Positions 25,456 to 34,496 are shown, numbered from the stretch's first letter. The stretch: 64,000 bases of DNA from Streptomyces sp. NBC_00091 (GCF_026343185.1 NZ_JAPEMA010000002.1:434001-498000), one strand, 5' to 3'. Program-made: numbers and translations. The notes: generated from the letters alone by a model not told the origin.

Positions 25456-26267
25456 CGGGAGTCCCTTCCCGCGAGCCGGTCCCCGAGGTTCTCCCCGACG
25501 ACGGTGAAGGCGACGACCACGACGACGACCGCCACGGCCGGGACGACCGCGGACAGCGGCTCTCCCTGGAGGACGGCGGCCTGGCCCTGGTTGATCATCG
25601 CGCCCCAGTCGGGTGTCGGCGGCTGGACGCCGAGGCCGAGGAAGGAGAGCGCGGCGAGGTCGAGCAGCGCGTACCCGAAGTTGACCGTGGACTGGGCGAG
25701 CAGGGTCGGGGCGATGTTGGGCAGCATGGCCCGTACGGTGACGAACAGGGCGGAGTGGCCCTGGACGCGGTAGGCGGCGATGTAGGGCCGGGCCTTCTCC
25801 TGGAGGGCGAGGCCGCGGACGAGGCGCGCCGTGTACGGCATGTAGGCCAGCGCCATGGCGAGCACGGGGGCGGTCATCCCCTTGCCGAAGAGCGCGACGG
25901 CGAGGATCGCCAGCAGCAGGGCGGGGAAGGCGAACAGGATGTCGAGCACCCGGCCCACGAGGGCGTCGGTCCGTCCGCCGCTCCAGGCGGTGAACAGGCC
26001 CACGGCCACGCCCAGGACGGTGGAGGAGACGACCACGGCGAGCGGTCCGGCGAGGCTGGTGCGGGTACCGGCGATCAGTGCGGACAGGGTGTCGTGGCCG
26101 CCCTGGCCGGTGCCCAGCCAGTGGTCGGGGCCGGGCCCCAGCAGGGTGTCGCCGAGCCGGCCGAAGGTGGGGTCGTACGGGGTGAGCCAGGGTGCGAGCA
26201 GGCCGACGAGGACGAACAGGCACAGGAGCAGCGGGCAGATCCCCCGCAGGTACCACTTCTTGTTCAC
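25452..26267 (-). CDS. Peptide ABC transporter permease (DppC-like)
   Basis: Inner-membrane permease of 271 aa with an N-terminal helix (GICPLLLCLFVLVGLLAPWL) and a BPD_transp_1 block of about five helices. The coupling EAA-like loop reads YRVQGHSALFVTVRAMLPNI. The short N terminus starts at GTG 26267, overlapping the stop of the other permease gene. Family assignment is clear from the order of the operon and the PDWGAMI motif. Confidence 0.87.
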   Translation of the reverse strand: MNKKWYLRGICPLLLCLFVLVGLLAPWLTPYDPTFGRLGDTLLGPGPDHWLGTGQGGHDTLSALIAGTRTSLAGPLAVVVSSTVLGVAVGLFTAWSGGRTDALVGRVLDILFAFPALLLAILAVALFGKGMTAPVLAMALAYMPYTARLVRGLALQEKARPYIAAYRVQGHSALFVTVRAMLPNIAPTLLAQSTVNFGYALLDLAALSFLGLGVQPPTPDWGAMINQGQAAVLQGEPLSAVVPAVAVVVVVVAFTVVGENLGDRLAGRDSR

Positions 26268-27250
26268 CGGGCGCTCCCCGCCGCGGCGGTCCGCGGGTCG
26301 ATCAGCGGCTGTACCAGGTCGACGAGGGCGTTGACCACGACGAACGCGGCCACCACCAGCAGCACGATCGCCTGGACCACCTGGAAGTCCAGCTGGTCCA
26401 CGCACTGGACCAGCAGGGATCCGATGCCGGACATCCCGAAGGCGGTCTCGACGATGGCGGTGCTGACCAGCATGCCGGAGACGAGGAGCGCGGACACGGT
26501 GACGACGGGGCCCAGCGCGTTGCGCAGGACGTGGCGGCGTATGACGGTCCGCCGGGGCGTGCCCCGGCTGAGCGCGACCTCGACGTGTTCGCGGCGCAGT
26601 TCGTCCAGCATGGCCGAGCGGGTCACCCGGGTCACCAGGGCCGTGAAGGTCACGGACAGGGCGATGGCCGGCAGCAGGACGTGGTGCATCCGGTCGAGTA
26701 CGCCGCTGCCGTTGCCGATGGTCGGGAACCAGCCCAGGCGCACCCCGAGCACGGAGCGCAGGAGCAGGGCGACGACGAAGGCGGGTGCGGCCGCCCCCAC
26801 CGTGACCAGCAGCATCAGGGTCCGGTCGGTGCGCGTTCCGCGCCGCAGCGCTCCGACGACGCCGGCGGCGACGCCGACGGCCGCGATCAGCAGCGCGGAG
26901 GTGGTGACGAGGAGGAGGGAGGCGGGCAGCCGGGACCACAGGAGGTCGCCGACGTCCTGGTGGAAGAGGTGGGAGCGGCCGAAGTCGCCGTGCAGGACGC
27001 CTTCGAGCCAGTTCCCGTACCGGACGAGGAAGGGCTCGTCGAAGCCGTACTGACTGCGGATCTCGGCGAGCTGCTCGGGGCTGGGGCTGCGGCCGCGCAC
27101 CAGGAAGCTCGCCGGGTCGCCGGGGGCCAGGTAGAGGGAGGAGAACACCAGGAAGGAGGTGACCAGGAGGGTCGTGACCATCCCGGCGAGCCGGCGCAGG
27201 ACCCGGCCGGCCCGGGCGAGTGCCGCCGCCCCGGCGGCCCGGCCCGTCAT
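26264..27250 (-). CDS. Peptide ABC transporter permease (DppB-like)
   Basis: Permease of 328 aa with the first helix near residues 20-42, then YLAPGDPASFLVRG and YGFDEPFLVRYGNWLEGVLHGDFG, which are family landmarks of DppB/OppB. The coupling loop reads ALSRGTPRRTVIRRHVLRNALGP. Its ATG overlaps the stop of the substrate-binding protein gene (ATGA). It pairs with the DppC-like protein to form the channel. Confidence 0.88.
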   Translation of the reverse strand: MTGRAAGAAALARAGRVLRRLAGMVTTLLVTSFLVFSSLYLAPGDPASFLVRGRSPSPEQLAEIRSQYGFDEPFLVRYGNWLEGVLHGDFGRSHLFHQDVGDLLWSRLPASLLLVTTSALLIAAVGVAAGVVGALRRGTRTDRTLMLLVTVGAAAPAFVVALLLRSVLGVRLGWFPTIGNGSGVLDRMHHVLLPAIALSVTFTALVTRVTRSAMLDELRREHVEVALSRGTPRRTVIRRHVLRNALGPVVTVSALLVSGMLVSTAIVETAFGMSGIGSLLVQCVDQLDFQVVQAIVLLVVAAFVVVNALVDLVQPLIDPRTAAAGSAR

Positions 27251-28917
27251 CCCCTGGCTCCGATCTCGGCGGCCCACGGGTAGTAGAGGTAGGCGATGGA
27301 CGGCTGGACGCCGGTGATCCGCTTGCCGAGGAAGACGCTCACGGGCTGGGTGTAGAGGGGCAGCCAGGGCAGCTCCCGCAGGGCGATGCGCTGGGCCTCG
27401 GCATTGGCGGCGGCGTGTTCGGCGGGGTCCTGGGCCGCGCCGGCCCGTTCGACGGCGGCGTCGAAGGCGGGGTCCGACCAGCCTCCGTAGTTGCTGAAGT
27501 TGCCGGTCTGGAGGGCGCCGTACATGTCGAGCGGGTCGGTGATGGAGGTGTACCAGAAGGCGAGGAAGAGGTCGATGCCCTCGCGGGCGGCGGGGTCGGT
27601 GAAGAGCGTCGAGTACTTCTCGGCGGAGACGGTCTCGATCCTCGGCTTGAGCCCGATGGCGGTGGCGGCCTGGGCGACGGCCTGGGTGATGATCGTCGTC
27701 TGGGAGTCCACGGGGCTGGTCGCGATGACGACCTCCTGCCCGGACACTCCCGCCTCGGCGGCGAGCGCCTTGGCCTTGGCCGGGTCGTAGGGGACCTTGG
27801 GCAGGTCCTTGAGGAGGGCCTCGCGGGTGGCGGCGGGTGCCCCGCTCCAGAGGTTGTCGGTGACCAGCGAGTGGGCGACCTCGCCGGCCCCGCCGGCTCC
27901 GGCCTTGACGATGCCCTCGCGGTCGGTGGCCATCAGCAGGGCGCGGCGGACGCGGGCGTCGCCCAGGGGGCCCTTGAGGTTGGCGACCACCTCGTCGGCG
28001 ACGGTGGTGTTGCGGCCGAAGTAGAGCGTTCCGGCCTTGCTGGAGCGCAGTTGGCCGTAGGCGCCGGCCGGGACCATCCAGCCGCCGTCGACCTCGCCGC
28101 TCTGGAAGGCGTTGACCCGGGTGGTCGCGTCGGCGAGGAAGACGAACTTCACCTCGCCCGACCTGGCCTTCAGTTCGGGGTTCCAGTAGTCGTCGAACCG
28201 CTTGAGGGTGAGGGACTGGCCCGAGGTCCAGGAGCCGAAGGAGAAGGGGCCGGTGCAGTTCACTCCGGTCTGCGGGTTCCCGTAGTCCTTGCCGGACTTG
28301 GCGAGGGTGGCGGCGGACTCCACCGTGCCGGGGCTCGCGGCGAGGTACTGGTTGAAGGTGGAGTCGGGCTTGGTGAGGGTGACGGTGACCTCCATCTCCC
28401 CCGTGCGGTCGATCGACTTGACGTTGCGGAAGGCGGAGGCCCAGACGCTGGCCGTCTCCGGGTCGAGGTTGCGGCGCAGGGAGGCGACGACGTCGTCGGC
28501 GGTCAGCGGCGTCCCGTCGTGGAAGCGCACGCCGGGACGGATCCGGTAGACCCAGGTGGTCGGGGTGGGGTTGGTGTACGAGGACGCGAGGTTCGGGGAG
28601 GTGGTGAGGTCGGGGTTCCAGCGCAGCAGGCTCTCGCAGACGTTGGCGAGGATCTGGTTGGGCGGGTAGTCGAAGGAGTAGGCGTAGTCGATGCTGGTCG
28701 GCTCGGCGTACGTCGACCAGGTGAAGGAGTCCAGGTTCCCGGCGGCGGCGGGGGTCCGGTCGGTGAGCCGCGGGGAGGACGGCTCGTCCGGGCCGGGGTG
28801 GGCACTGCCGCTGCACGAGCCGGTCAGGAGCACCGCGGCGGCCGCGAGGCCGGCCACGGCGGCGCGCCGGACGCGCCCGCCTGCCGTGCTGCCGGTTCTC
28901 GGTCGGGGTGATGGCAT
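27247..28917 (-). CDS. Peptide ABC transporter substrate-binding lipoprotein (DppA-like)
   Basis: A family 5 extracellular solute-binding protein of 556 aa. The N terminus is a Sec signal with lipobox LLTGSC, so it is anchored outside the membrane. Family motifs seen are ANVCESLLRWNPD, GVRFHDGTPLTADDVV and the closing LYYPWAAEIGARG. It captures peptides or related molecules for the two permeases and two ATPases that follow. It begins 56 bases after the YtcJ-type amidohydrolase gene, with a GGAGGCAGACG-like region before the ATG. Confidence 0.9.
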   Translation of the reverse strand: MPSPRPRTGSTAGGRVRRAAVAGLAAAAVLLTGSCSGSAHPGPDEPSSPRLTDRTPAAAGNLDSFTWSTYAEPTSIDYAYSFDYPPNQILANVCESLLRWNPDLTTSPNLASSYTNPTPTTWVYRIRPGVRFHDGTPLTADDVVASLRRNLDPETASVWASAFRNVKSIDRTGEMEVTVTLTKPDSTFNQYLAASPGTVESAATLAKSGKDYGNPQTGVNCTGPFSFGSWTSGQSLTLKRFDDYWNPELKARSGEVKFVFLADATTRVNAFQSGEVDGGWMVPAGAYGQLRSSKAGTLYFGRNTTVADEVVANLKGPLGDARVRRALLMATDREGIVKAGAGGAGEVAHSLVTDNLWSGAPAATREALLKDLPKVPYDPAKAKALAAEAGVSGQEVVIATSPVDSQTTIITQAVAQAATAIGLKPRIETVSAEKYSTLFTDPAAREGIDLFLAFWYTSITDPLDMYGALQTGNFSNYGGWSDPAFDAAVERAGAAQDPAEHAAANAEAQRIALRELPWLPLYTQPVSVFLGKRITGVQPSIAYLYYPWAAEIGARG

Positions 28918-28973
28918 CGTCTGCCTCCGTGAGGGGTGGGCTGGATCGGTACGGGGTGGCGGGAGCGCGGTCT

Positions 28974-30656
28974 TCAGCCGGCCGCGATGTGGACGGCTTC
29001 GCCGTCGATGTAGGTGCGGCGCACCCGGACGTCGCCGATCTCCTCGGCGGGGAGTTCGAAGGGGTCGCGGTCGAGGACGACGAGGTCGGCGTACTTGCCC
29101 GCCTCGACGGTGCCGGTGACCTCGTCCAGGTGGTTCACCCAGGCGCTGCCCGCGGTGTAGGCGGTCAGGGCCTGGGAGAGGGTCAGGGCCTGTTCGGGGA
29201 AGAAGGGCTCGCGGACCTCGCCGGGGCCGGGTGCGTCGATCTCCCCTGCGGGGACGGTCCGGTTGACCGCGACGTGGATGCCCCACATCGGGTTGGGGCT
29301 GCTGACCGACCAGTCGCTGCCGGCCACCAGGCGGGTCCCGGCGCGCTGGAGGTCCCCGAAGGGGTACTGCAGGGCTGCTCGCCGCGGTCCGAGGAAGGGG
29401 ATGGTCAGCTCGTCCATCTGCGGCTCGTGGGCGGCCCACAGCGCCTGGATGTTCGCGGCCGCGCCCAGGCGGGCGAAGCGCCCGATGTCGTCCGGGTGGA
29501 CGACCTGGAGGTGGGCCAGGTGGTGGCGGTTGTCGTTGGCGCCGTTGGCCGTGCGGGCCGCCTCCAGGGCGTCGAGCACCTCGCGGACGGCGCGGTCCCC
29601 CAGGGCGTGGAAGTGCAGCTGGAAGCCCGACCGGTCGAGGATCCGTACCGCTTCGGTGAGCACCTGCGGGTCGATGAAGCTGAGTCCGGAGTTCGAGGTG
29701 GCGCAGCCGCAGCCGTCGAGGTAGGGCTCCAGCATGCCGGCCGTGAAGTTCTCGGCGATGCCGTCCTGCATGATCTTCACGCTCGTGGCGTTGAAGCGGC
29801 CGGCCCGGCCGGTGCGGCGGCGTTCCTCCAGTTCGGGGATCTGATCCAGGCCGCGTTCGCGGTCCCACCACAGGGCTCCGACGACGCGGGCCCGCAGGGA
29901 GCCCTCGCGGGCGGCGCGCAGGTAGACGCCGAAGTTGTCGGGCTGCGCGGGGAAGGCGCCGATCATGGCGTCCTGCCAGGCGGTCACGCCGAGGGAGAAG
30001 AGGTGCTGCTGCGCGGCGAGCAGGCCGGCGTGCGCCTCGTCGGGGGTGGCGTTCGGCACGTGCCGGGCGACCAGTTCCATGGCGCCCTCCTGGAGGGTGC
30101 CGGCGGGGGTGCCGTCGGCCTCCCGCTCGATCCGGCCGTCCGCCGGGTCGGGGGTGGTGCGGTCGACGCCCGCGTGTTCCAGTGCGCGGGTGTTGGCCCA
30201 GGCGCCGTGGCCGTCGCGGTTGGTGAGCAGCACGGGCCGGTCCGGTACCACCGCGTCGAGCATGGCCCGGGTGGGGGTGCCGCCGGGGAAGGCGTCCATC
30301 GACCAGCCGCCGCCGCGGATCCAGGGCGCGTCCGGGTGCTCGCCGGCGTACGCGGCCACCACGGCCAGGTACTCGTCGGCGGAGCGCGCCTCGCTCAGGT
30401 CGCAGCCGAGCATCTGGACGCCGGCCACGACGGGGTGGACGTGGGCGTCCTGGAATCCGGGGACCAGCAGGCCTCCCGCGAGGTCGACGACCTCGGTGCC
30501 CCGGTCGGCGAGGGGGCGTACCTCGCTCTCGTCGGCGACGGCGAGGATCCGCCCTCCCCCGACGGCGACGGCCGCCCGGACGGGGGCCCGGGAGGTCCCG
30601 GTGAACACCTTTCCTCCCACGAAGACGGTGTCGGCCCGCTGACTGGTGCTGCCCAT
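28974..30656 (-). CDS. YtcJ-type metal-dependent amidohydrolase
   Basis: Amidohydrolase superfamily protein of 560 aa. The metal-site motif DAHVHP lies near residue 69, LHFHALGDRAVREVLDAL and HHLAHLQVVHPDD follow, and the late aspartate is in VAGSDWSVSSPNP. These enzymes hydrolyse N-acyl or formamide bonds of small molecules in the cytoplasm. As first gene of an operon that encodes a peptide importer it probably degrades what the importer brings in; that is inference. ATG 30656 follows GGAGG by seven bases. A TetR gene is divergent, with a palindrome in the shared promoter region. Confidence 0.87.
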   Translation of the reverse strand: MGSTSQRADTVFVGGKVFTGTSRAPVRAAVAVGGGRILAVADESEVRPLADRGTEVVDLAGGLLVPGFQDAHVHPVVAGVQMLGCDLSEARSADEYLAVVAAYAGEHPDAPWIRGGGWSMDAFPGGTPTRAMLDAVVPDRPVLLTNRDGHGAWANTRALEHAGVDRTTPDPADGRIEREADGTPAGTLQEGAMELVARHVPNATPDEAHAGLLAAQQHLFSLGVTAWQDAMIGAFPAQPDNFGVYLRAAREGSLRARVVGALWWDRERGLDQIPELEERRRTGRAGRFNATSVKIMQDGIAENFTAGMLEPYLDGCGCATSNSGLSFIDPQVLTEAVRILDRSGFQLHFHALGDRAVREVLDALEAARTANGANDNRHHLAHLQVVHPDDIGRFARLGAAANIQALWAAHEPQMDELTIPFLGPRRAALQYPFGDLQRAGTRLVAGSDWSVSSPNPMWGIHVAVNRTVPAGEIDAPGPGEVREPFFPEQALTLSQALTAYTAGSAWVNHLDEVTGTVEAGKYADLVVLDRDPFELPAEEIGDVRVRRTYIDGEAVHIAAG

Positions 30657-30721
30657 CGCGCATCCTCCGGCTCGGCGGGCGGGGCCCGCACGGCTTGTTG
30701 GTTGAGGAGGAGTGAACGGGA

Positions 30722-30750
30722 GCGCAACAATGTTGTCAACGGTGTTGCGC
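30722..30750. promoter_or_regulatory. TetR operator overlapping divergent promoter
   Basis: Inverted repeat GCGCAACA-N13-TGTTGCGC (30722-30750), with a nested CAACAATGTTG at 30725-30735. The right arm includes TTGCGC (30745-30750), which with TACACT at 30770-30775 can form a promoter for the TetR gene, spacer 19 bases. Binding here would block both the TetR gene and the amidohydrolase operon. Confidence 0.65.
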
Positions 30751-30784
30751 TGTCTCTGTGCCAGATCGATACACTGGCCCCACC

Positions 30785-31477
30785 ATGCCGAAGTCACCCG
30801 ACACCCCCGCCCGTTCCAGGCGCGCCGGAAGCCAGCTCACCCCCGAGGCGATCATCGACGCGAGCCTGCGCATCGCGGCGCGCGGCAGCGAGGACGCCTT
30901 CACCGTCCGCCGCCTCGGCGAGGAACTCGGCGCCGACCCGACGGCGGTCTACCGCCACTTCCGCGACAAGGACGAGCTGCTGCTGTCCGTCGCCGACCGC
31001 ACCCTCGGAGAGGTCCTCGACAGCATCCCGGAGGGCCTCGGCTGGCAGGACCGGCTGCGGGCGCTCGCCGCCGGCTCACTGGAGGTCGCCCTCAAGTACC
31101 CGGTGGTCGGCTCGACCATGGCCAGCCGGACCACGCGCCGGACCAATGAGTTCCGGGTCGTCGAACTCATCCTCGGGGCGGTGCGCGAGGCCGGGCTCGA
31201 AGGGGCCGAGGCGGCCGCGCACTACCGGATGGTCGGCGACTCGATCCTGGCCTGGGTCGGCCAGCGCGCCGCGTACCTGCTGTTTCCCCCGGAGGTGCGG
31301 GAGGCCGACGAGTCCTCCTGGAGCCGCGAGTACCGGCTGGTCGACCCCGGCGGGTTCCCGAACATCACCCGGCTGAGCGGCGAGCTCGCCGAGGTGACGG
31401 AGGAGGAGATCTTCCGCCTCCGGGTCGAGGCGCTGATCACCGCGATCGAGACCCGGGCCCGGGCGCACGGGGCATAG
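30785..31477 (+). CDS. TetR-family repressor of the amidohydrolase/Dpp operon
   Basis: A 230-residue regulator. The N-terminal TetR helix-turn-helix is seen in RRLGEELGADPTAVYRHFRDKDELL, given here in part as GADPTAVYRHF; the C-terminal ligand domain follows. The ATG lies ten bases after a TACACT -10 element and has no ribosome binding site, so its mRNA is probably leaderless. It faces the peptide uptake operon and very likely represses it in the absence of the imported ligand. Ligand identity is unknown. Confidence 0.85.
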   Translation: MPKSPDTPARSRRAGSQLTPEAIIDASLRIAARGSEDAFTVRRLGEELGADPTAVYRHFRDKDELLLSVADRTLGEVLDSIPEGLGWQDRLRALAAGSLEVALKYPVVGSTMASRTTRRTNEFRVVELILGAVREAGLEGAEAAAHYRMVGDSILAWVGQRAAYLLFPPEVREADESSWSREYRLVDPGGFPNITRLSGELAEVTEEEIFRLRVEALITAIETRARAHGA

Positions 31478-31510
31478 GCTCCGCGGGGGCGCCGCGGTTA
31501 GCCTGCCCGC

Positions 31511-32089
31511 ATGAACGAGATCAACGGCGTGGAGGTCATCGCCTTCGCGGATGCCGAGACCTTCGAGAGCTGGCTGGCGCGGCACCACGCGCGCGCCGAG
31601 GGCCTGTGGGTCAAAGTGGCCAAGAAGAAGTCCGGCATCCCGACGGTCACCGACGACGAGCTGGTGGACATCGGGCTGTGCTACGGCTGGATCTCCGGCC
31701 AGCGGCGGTCATGCGACGAGCGGTACTACCTCCAGAAGTACGTGCCGCGCCGCGCCCGGAGCCTGTGGTCGCAGGTGAACGTCGAGAAGGTCGCGGCGCT
31801 CACGGCCGCCGGGCGGATGCGCGAACCGGGGCTGGCGGAGGTCCGCCGGGCGCGGGCCGACGGGCGGTGGGCGGCGGCGTACGAGTCCCAGCGCACGGCG
31901 ACGGTCCCGCCCGACCTGGCGGCGGCCCTGGAGGCGGACCCCCGCGCCCGGACGGCGTTCGAGGCCCTCGACCGGACCGGGCGCTACCAGCTGGTGCTGC
32001 CACTGCTCCAGGCGCTCACCCCCGAGACCCGGCGGGCCCGCCTCGGCAGGGCCCTCGAGGCGCTGTCGCGCGTCGAGGGCCCTGCCTAG
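31511..32089 (+). CDS. YdeI/OmpD-associated family protein
   Basis: A 192-residue cytoplasmic protein of the YdeI-like family. Recognisable blocks are SWLARHHARAEGLWVKVAKK, DIGLCYGWISGQRR and the basic QKYVPRRARSLWSQVN. The C-terminal helical part (ALEADPRARTAFEAL) is the typical second domain. The family has been connected with stress tolerance but a molecular function is not established. It is 33 bases after the TetR stop and may be transcribed with it. Confidence 0.82.
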   Translation: MNEINGVEVIAFADAETFESWLARHHARAEGLWVKVAKKKSGIPTVTDDELVDIGLCYGWISGQRRSCDERYYLQKYVPRRARSLWSQVNVEKVAALTAAGRMREPGLAEVRRARADGRWAAAYESQRTATVPPDLAAALEADPRARTAFEALDRTGRYQLVLPLLQALTPETRRARLGRALEALSRVEGPA

Positions 32090-32102
32090 TGCTGTGGCCG
32101 GG

Positions 32103-32978
32103 TCAGCGGCGCAGGCCCGCCAGTTTGTCGGGGTTGACCTGGATGCGGATGTTGCGCATCAGCCCGTCCTCCAGGTCGTAGGTGAGCGAACCGATCGGCT
32201 CCCCGTCCACCAGGGCGAGGACGCCCAGCTCCCCGTTGATGACCGCCGCGGTGACGGCGATCCCGGCCATGCTGGGCTTGGACATCACGCCGATCAGGAA
32301 GCGGCCCACGTGGTCCGCGCCGTACAGCGGCCGGCGGCCGGCGGTGACCTTGCCGCCGCCGTCGGACCAGGCGGTGACGTCGGGGGCGAGCAGCTCCAGG
32401 ACGGTGTTCAGGTCGCCCCCGGCGCAGGCGCTCAGGAACCGCTGCGTGATCCGCTCGCGCTCCGTGGTGTCGGAGTCGTAGCGGTGGCGCCGCTCGGCCA
32501 CGTGCTTGCGGGCCCGGTGCGAGATCTGCCGGACGGCCGGCTCCGGGCGGTCCAGGAAGCCGGCGATCTCGGCGTGGGAGTAGCCGAAGACCTCGCGCAG
32601 GACGAACACGGCCCGTTCCACGGGGCTGAGGCTCTCCAGGACGACCAGCATGGCCGTGGAGACGCTCTCGGCCAGCTCCCGCTCCTGCGCCACGTCGGGT
32701 TCGGTGAGCAGCGGCTCCGGCAGCCAGGGGCCGACGTACTCCTCCCGGGTGGCCTGGGCGGAGGTGAGCCGGTTCAGGGACAGGTTGGTGACCGTGCGGA
32801 CGAGGTACGCCTTGGGGTGGCGGACCTCCGACCGGTCGGCCTTGTTCCAGGCCAGCCAGGCGTCCTGGACGATGTCCTCGGCGTCGCTGACGGTCCCCAG
32901 CATGCGGTAGGCGGTGGCGAAGAGGAGCCCTCGGTGTTCGTCGAAGGGATCCGTTGTCTCGGGTTCGGTCGTGATCAC
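32103..32978 (-). CDS. sigJ: SigJ-type ECF sigma factor with C-terminal SnoaL-like domain
   Basis: ECF sigma factor (291 aa) of the SigJ/ECF41 type. Region 2 covers about residues 12-75 (YRMLGTVSDAEDIVQDAWLAW, region 2 core), region 4 about 110-165 (SPVERAVFVLREVFGYSHAEIAGFL), and an NTF2/SnoaL-like domain about 170-285 follows with the NPDKL element near the end. In ECF41 proteins that C-terminal domain controls sigma activity in place of a separate anti-sigma factor. It converges with the YdeI gene; the stops are 13 bases apart. The target promoter is not evident in the window. Confidence 0.85.
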   Translation of the reverse strand: MITTEPETTDPFDEHRGLLFATAYRMLGTVSDAEDIVQDAWLAWNKADRSEVRHPKAYLVRTVTNLSLNRLTSAQATREEYVGPWLPEPLLTEPDVAQERELAESVSTAMLVVLESLSPVERAVFVLREVFGYSHAEIAGFLDRPEPAVRQISHRARKHVAERRHRYDSDTTERERITQRFLSACAGGDLNTVLELLAPDVTAWSDGGGKVTAGRRPLYGADHVGRFLIGVMSKPSMAGIAVTAAVINGELGVLALVDGEPIGSLTYDLEDGLMRNIRIQVNPDKLAGLRR

Positions 32979-32992
32979 CGTTCGATTCTGCC

Positions 32993-33766
32993 CTAGTTGA
33001 ACGTACGTACCCGCTGGTCGTGAAGTTCGTAGCGGGCAGCCGCCACGGCCAGCTTCCCGGCGGAGATGGCCCGGGCCAGGTCGGGTTCGGCGGCGAGCCG
33101 GTCGCGGGTGCGCCGGGCGTGGGCGTCGATGGTGGCGTTGATCCGGGCCTCGCCGTGCTGGCTCCGGTCGATCGCCGGGCGTATCTGGTCGGCCAGGTAC
33201 TGGATGTGCGCGGGGAGCCGCTCGCCGGTCTCGTCGGCGTGGACGGCCGCGCCGACCGCTCCGCAGGCCTGGTGGCCGAGGACCAGCACCAGCGGGATCG
33301 CGAGTTCCAGGACCCCGTAGGCGACGCTGCCGAGCACCGCCTCGTCCAGCACCTCGCCCGCCGAGCGGACCGTCAGCAGGTCGCCGAGGCCCTGGTCGAA
33401 GACGAGCTCCGGCGGGACCCGGGAGTCCACGCAGCCGAGGACGATCGCGAAGGGGCTCTGCCCCTTCGCGAGGCGCAGCCTGGTCGACGGGGACTCGTGG
33501 GGGTGCTCCTGGCGGTAGGTGCGCCAGCGGCGGTTGCCGGCCGCCAGCTCGCGCAGGGCCTGCTCGGGGGTCTGGGGGCGGGAGCCGGTCGCGGGCCCGG
33601 GCGGGGCGGCGGAGGCGGGGAAGGCGGAGCCGAGGGCGAGGACGGATCCGGCGGCCGCCGTACCGGCCACGGCGGTGCGCAGCAGGGTGCGCCGGCTGGG
33701 GGAACTCACCTCTTCCACAAGGGTGTTCTGGGGAGAAATGTTCGACGTGCGCATGTTCGAAAGCAT
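32993..33766 (-). CDS. Tat-exported beta-carbonic anhydrase (second copy)
   Basis: Second exported beta-carbonic anhydrase (257 aa). The signal region has S24-R-R-T-L-L followed by a long hydrophobic stretch and an ASA-like cleavage site near residue 53, so it is secreted rather than lipidated. Zinc ligands and catalytic pair are C112-x-D114-x-R116 and H165-x2-C168. ATG 33766 and ATG 33754 are both possible; neither has a clear ribosome binding site. An AT-rich stretch (33770-33830) upstream has the look of a promoter. The other copy in the window keeps a lipobox instead. Confidence 0.85.
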   Translation of the reverse strand: MLSNMRTSNISPQNTLVEEVSSPSRRTLLRTAVAGTAAAGSVLALGSAFPASAAPPGPATGSRPQTPEQALRELAAGNRRWRTYRQEHPHESPSTRLRLAKGQSPFAIVLGCVDSRVPPELVFDQGLGDLLTVRSAGEVLDEAVLGSVAYGVLELAIPLVLVLGHQACGAVGAAVHADETGERLPAHIQYLADQIRPAIDRSQHGEARINATIDAHARRTRDRLAAEPDLARAISAGKLAVAAARYELHDQRVRTFN

Positions 33767-33843
33767 GCGCGACGATATTCAGCTTTACCTTTTCTTGACC
33801 AATGAATCTATCGGCTATTGGCCGGAATTCGCCCGTGGGCGGC

Positions 33844-34446
33844 TCAATCCAGCCCTCCGATGGTGTGCATTCCCACGACGGCCAGCCGTCCCTCGGTACA
33901 GATCACACAGGTCAGGAGCTCCGGCAGCAAAGCGGCGTCGTACGGGCCGAGTTCGACGGGGGCGCCCGGGGCTCCGGGGAGGTGGAGGGTCGCCGGTCCG
34001 TCCAGGGCGACGACCAGCAGGGTCTCCTCCGGCAGGGCGGCGAGGGCGAGTTCGCCCCGTACGACGGCGGTCCGGGCCCGGACCCGCTCCCTGCGGTACA
34101 TCACGTTGAAGTTCACGACGGGGCCGCCCAGCAGCCGGCAGTCGGTCGCCCGGTCCCCGGGGAAGTGCTGGGGCGCGTAGCGCTCGTCGACGAGCCGGTG
34201 TGCGCCCGCGACCGTGAGGTCCATGCCCGCGCCCTCGGCCAGGGTGAGGATCCGGTCGACACCGGGGAACCGGGAGAAGGGCCCGTCGGCGTCCACCTCG
34301 GCGAGGCTGACCCGCCAGGCGAAGTCGGCGGTGCCCGCGTCCGGCGGGTGGGCCGCGATCTCGCGGGTGACCCCGCCGCCGTTCTTCCAGGGCTCCGCCG
34401 TACGGTCGGCGGCGCGCAGGATCCCGATCTCGGCGGGGCCGGGCAT
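33844..34446 (-). CDS. HutD/Ves family protein
   Basis: A 200-residue cupin-fold protein of the HutD/Ves family. Landmarks are EPWKNGGGVTREIA near the N terminus, FAWRVSLAEVDADGPFSRFPGVDR and the short NFNVMYRR block. Family members accompany histidine-use genes in other bacteria, but no hut genes are near here, so the physiological role is open. The gene is transcribed toward the carbonic anhydrase gene and follows the hairpin at 34464-34496. Confidence 0.82.
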   Translation of the reverse strand: MPGPAEIGILRAADRTAEPWKNGGGVTREIAAHPPDAGTADFAWRVSLAEVDADGPFSRFPGVDRILTLAEGAGMDLTVAGAHRLVDERYAPQHFPGDRATDCRLLGGPVVNFNVMYRRERVRARTAVVRGELALAALPEETLLVVALDGPATLHLPGAPGAPVELGPYDAALLPELLTCVICTEGRLAVVGMHTIGGLD

Positions 34447-34463
34447 GGGGGCTTCCTTCCCTC

Positions 34464-34496
34464 GGGTCCATACCGCCCCGTGGGCGGTACGGACCC
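34464..34496. terminator. Terminator after the secreted I36-type gene
   Basis: Inverted repeat GGGTCC-A-TACCGCCC / GGGCGGTA-C-GGACCC, arms of 15 bases with one mismatch and a CGT loop, located 33 bases past the stop of the gene at 34529-34900. Confidence 0.7.

Noticed and set aside
26264..30663. Very long open frames overlapping the Dpp operon and its opposite strand
   Set aside because: They are arginine- and proline-rich translations of other frames in high-GC DNA; the real genes in each place have clear family motifs.
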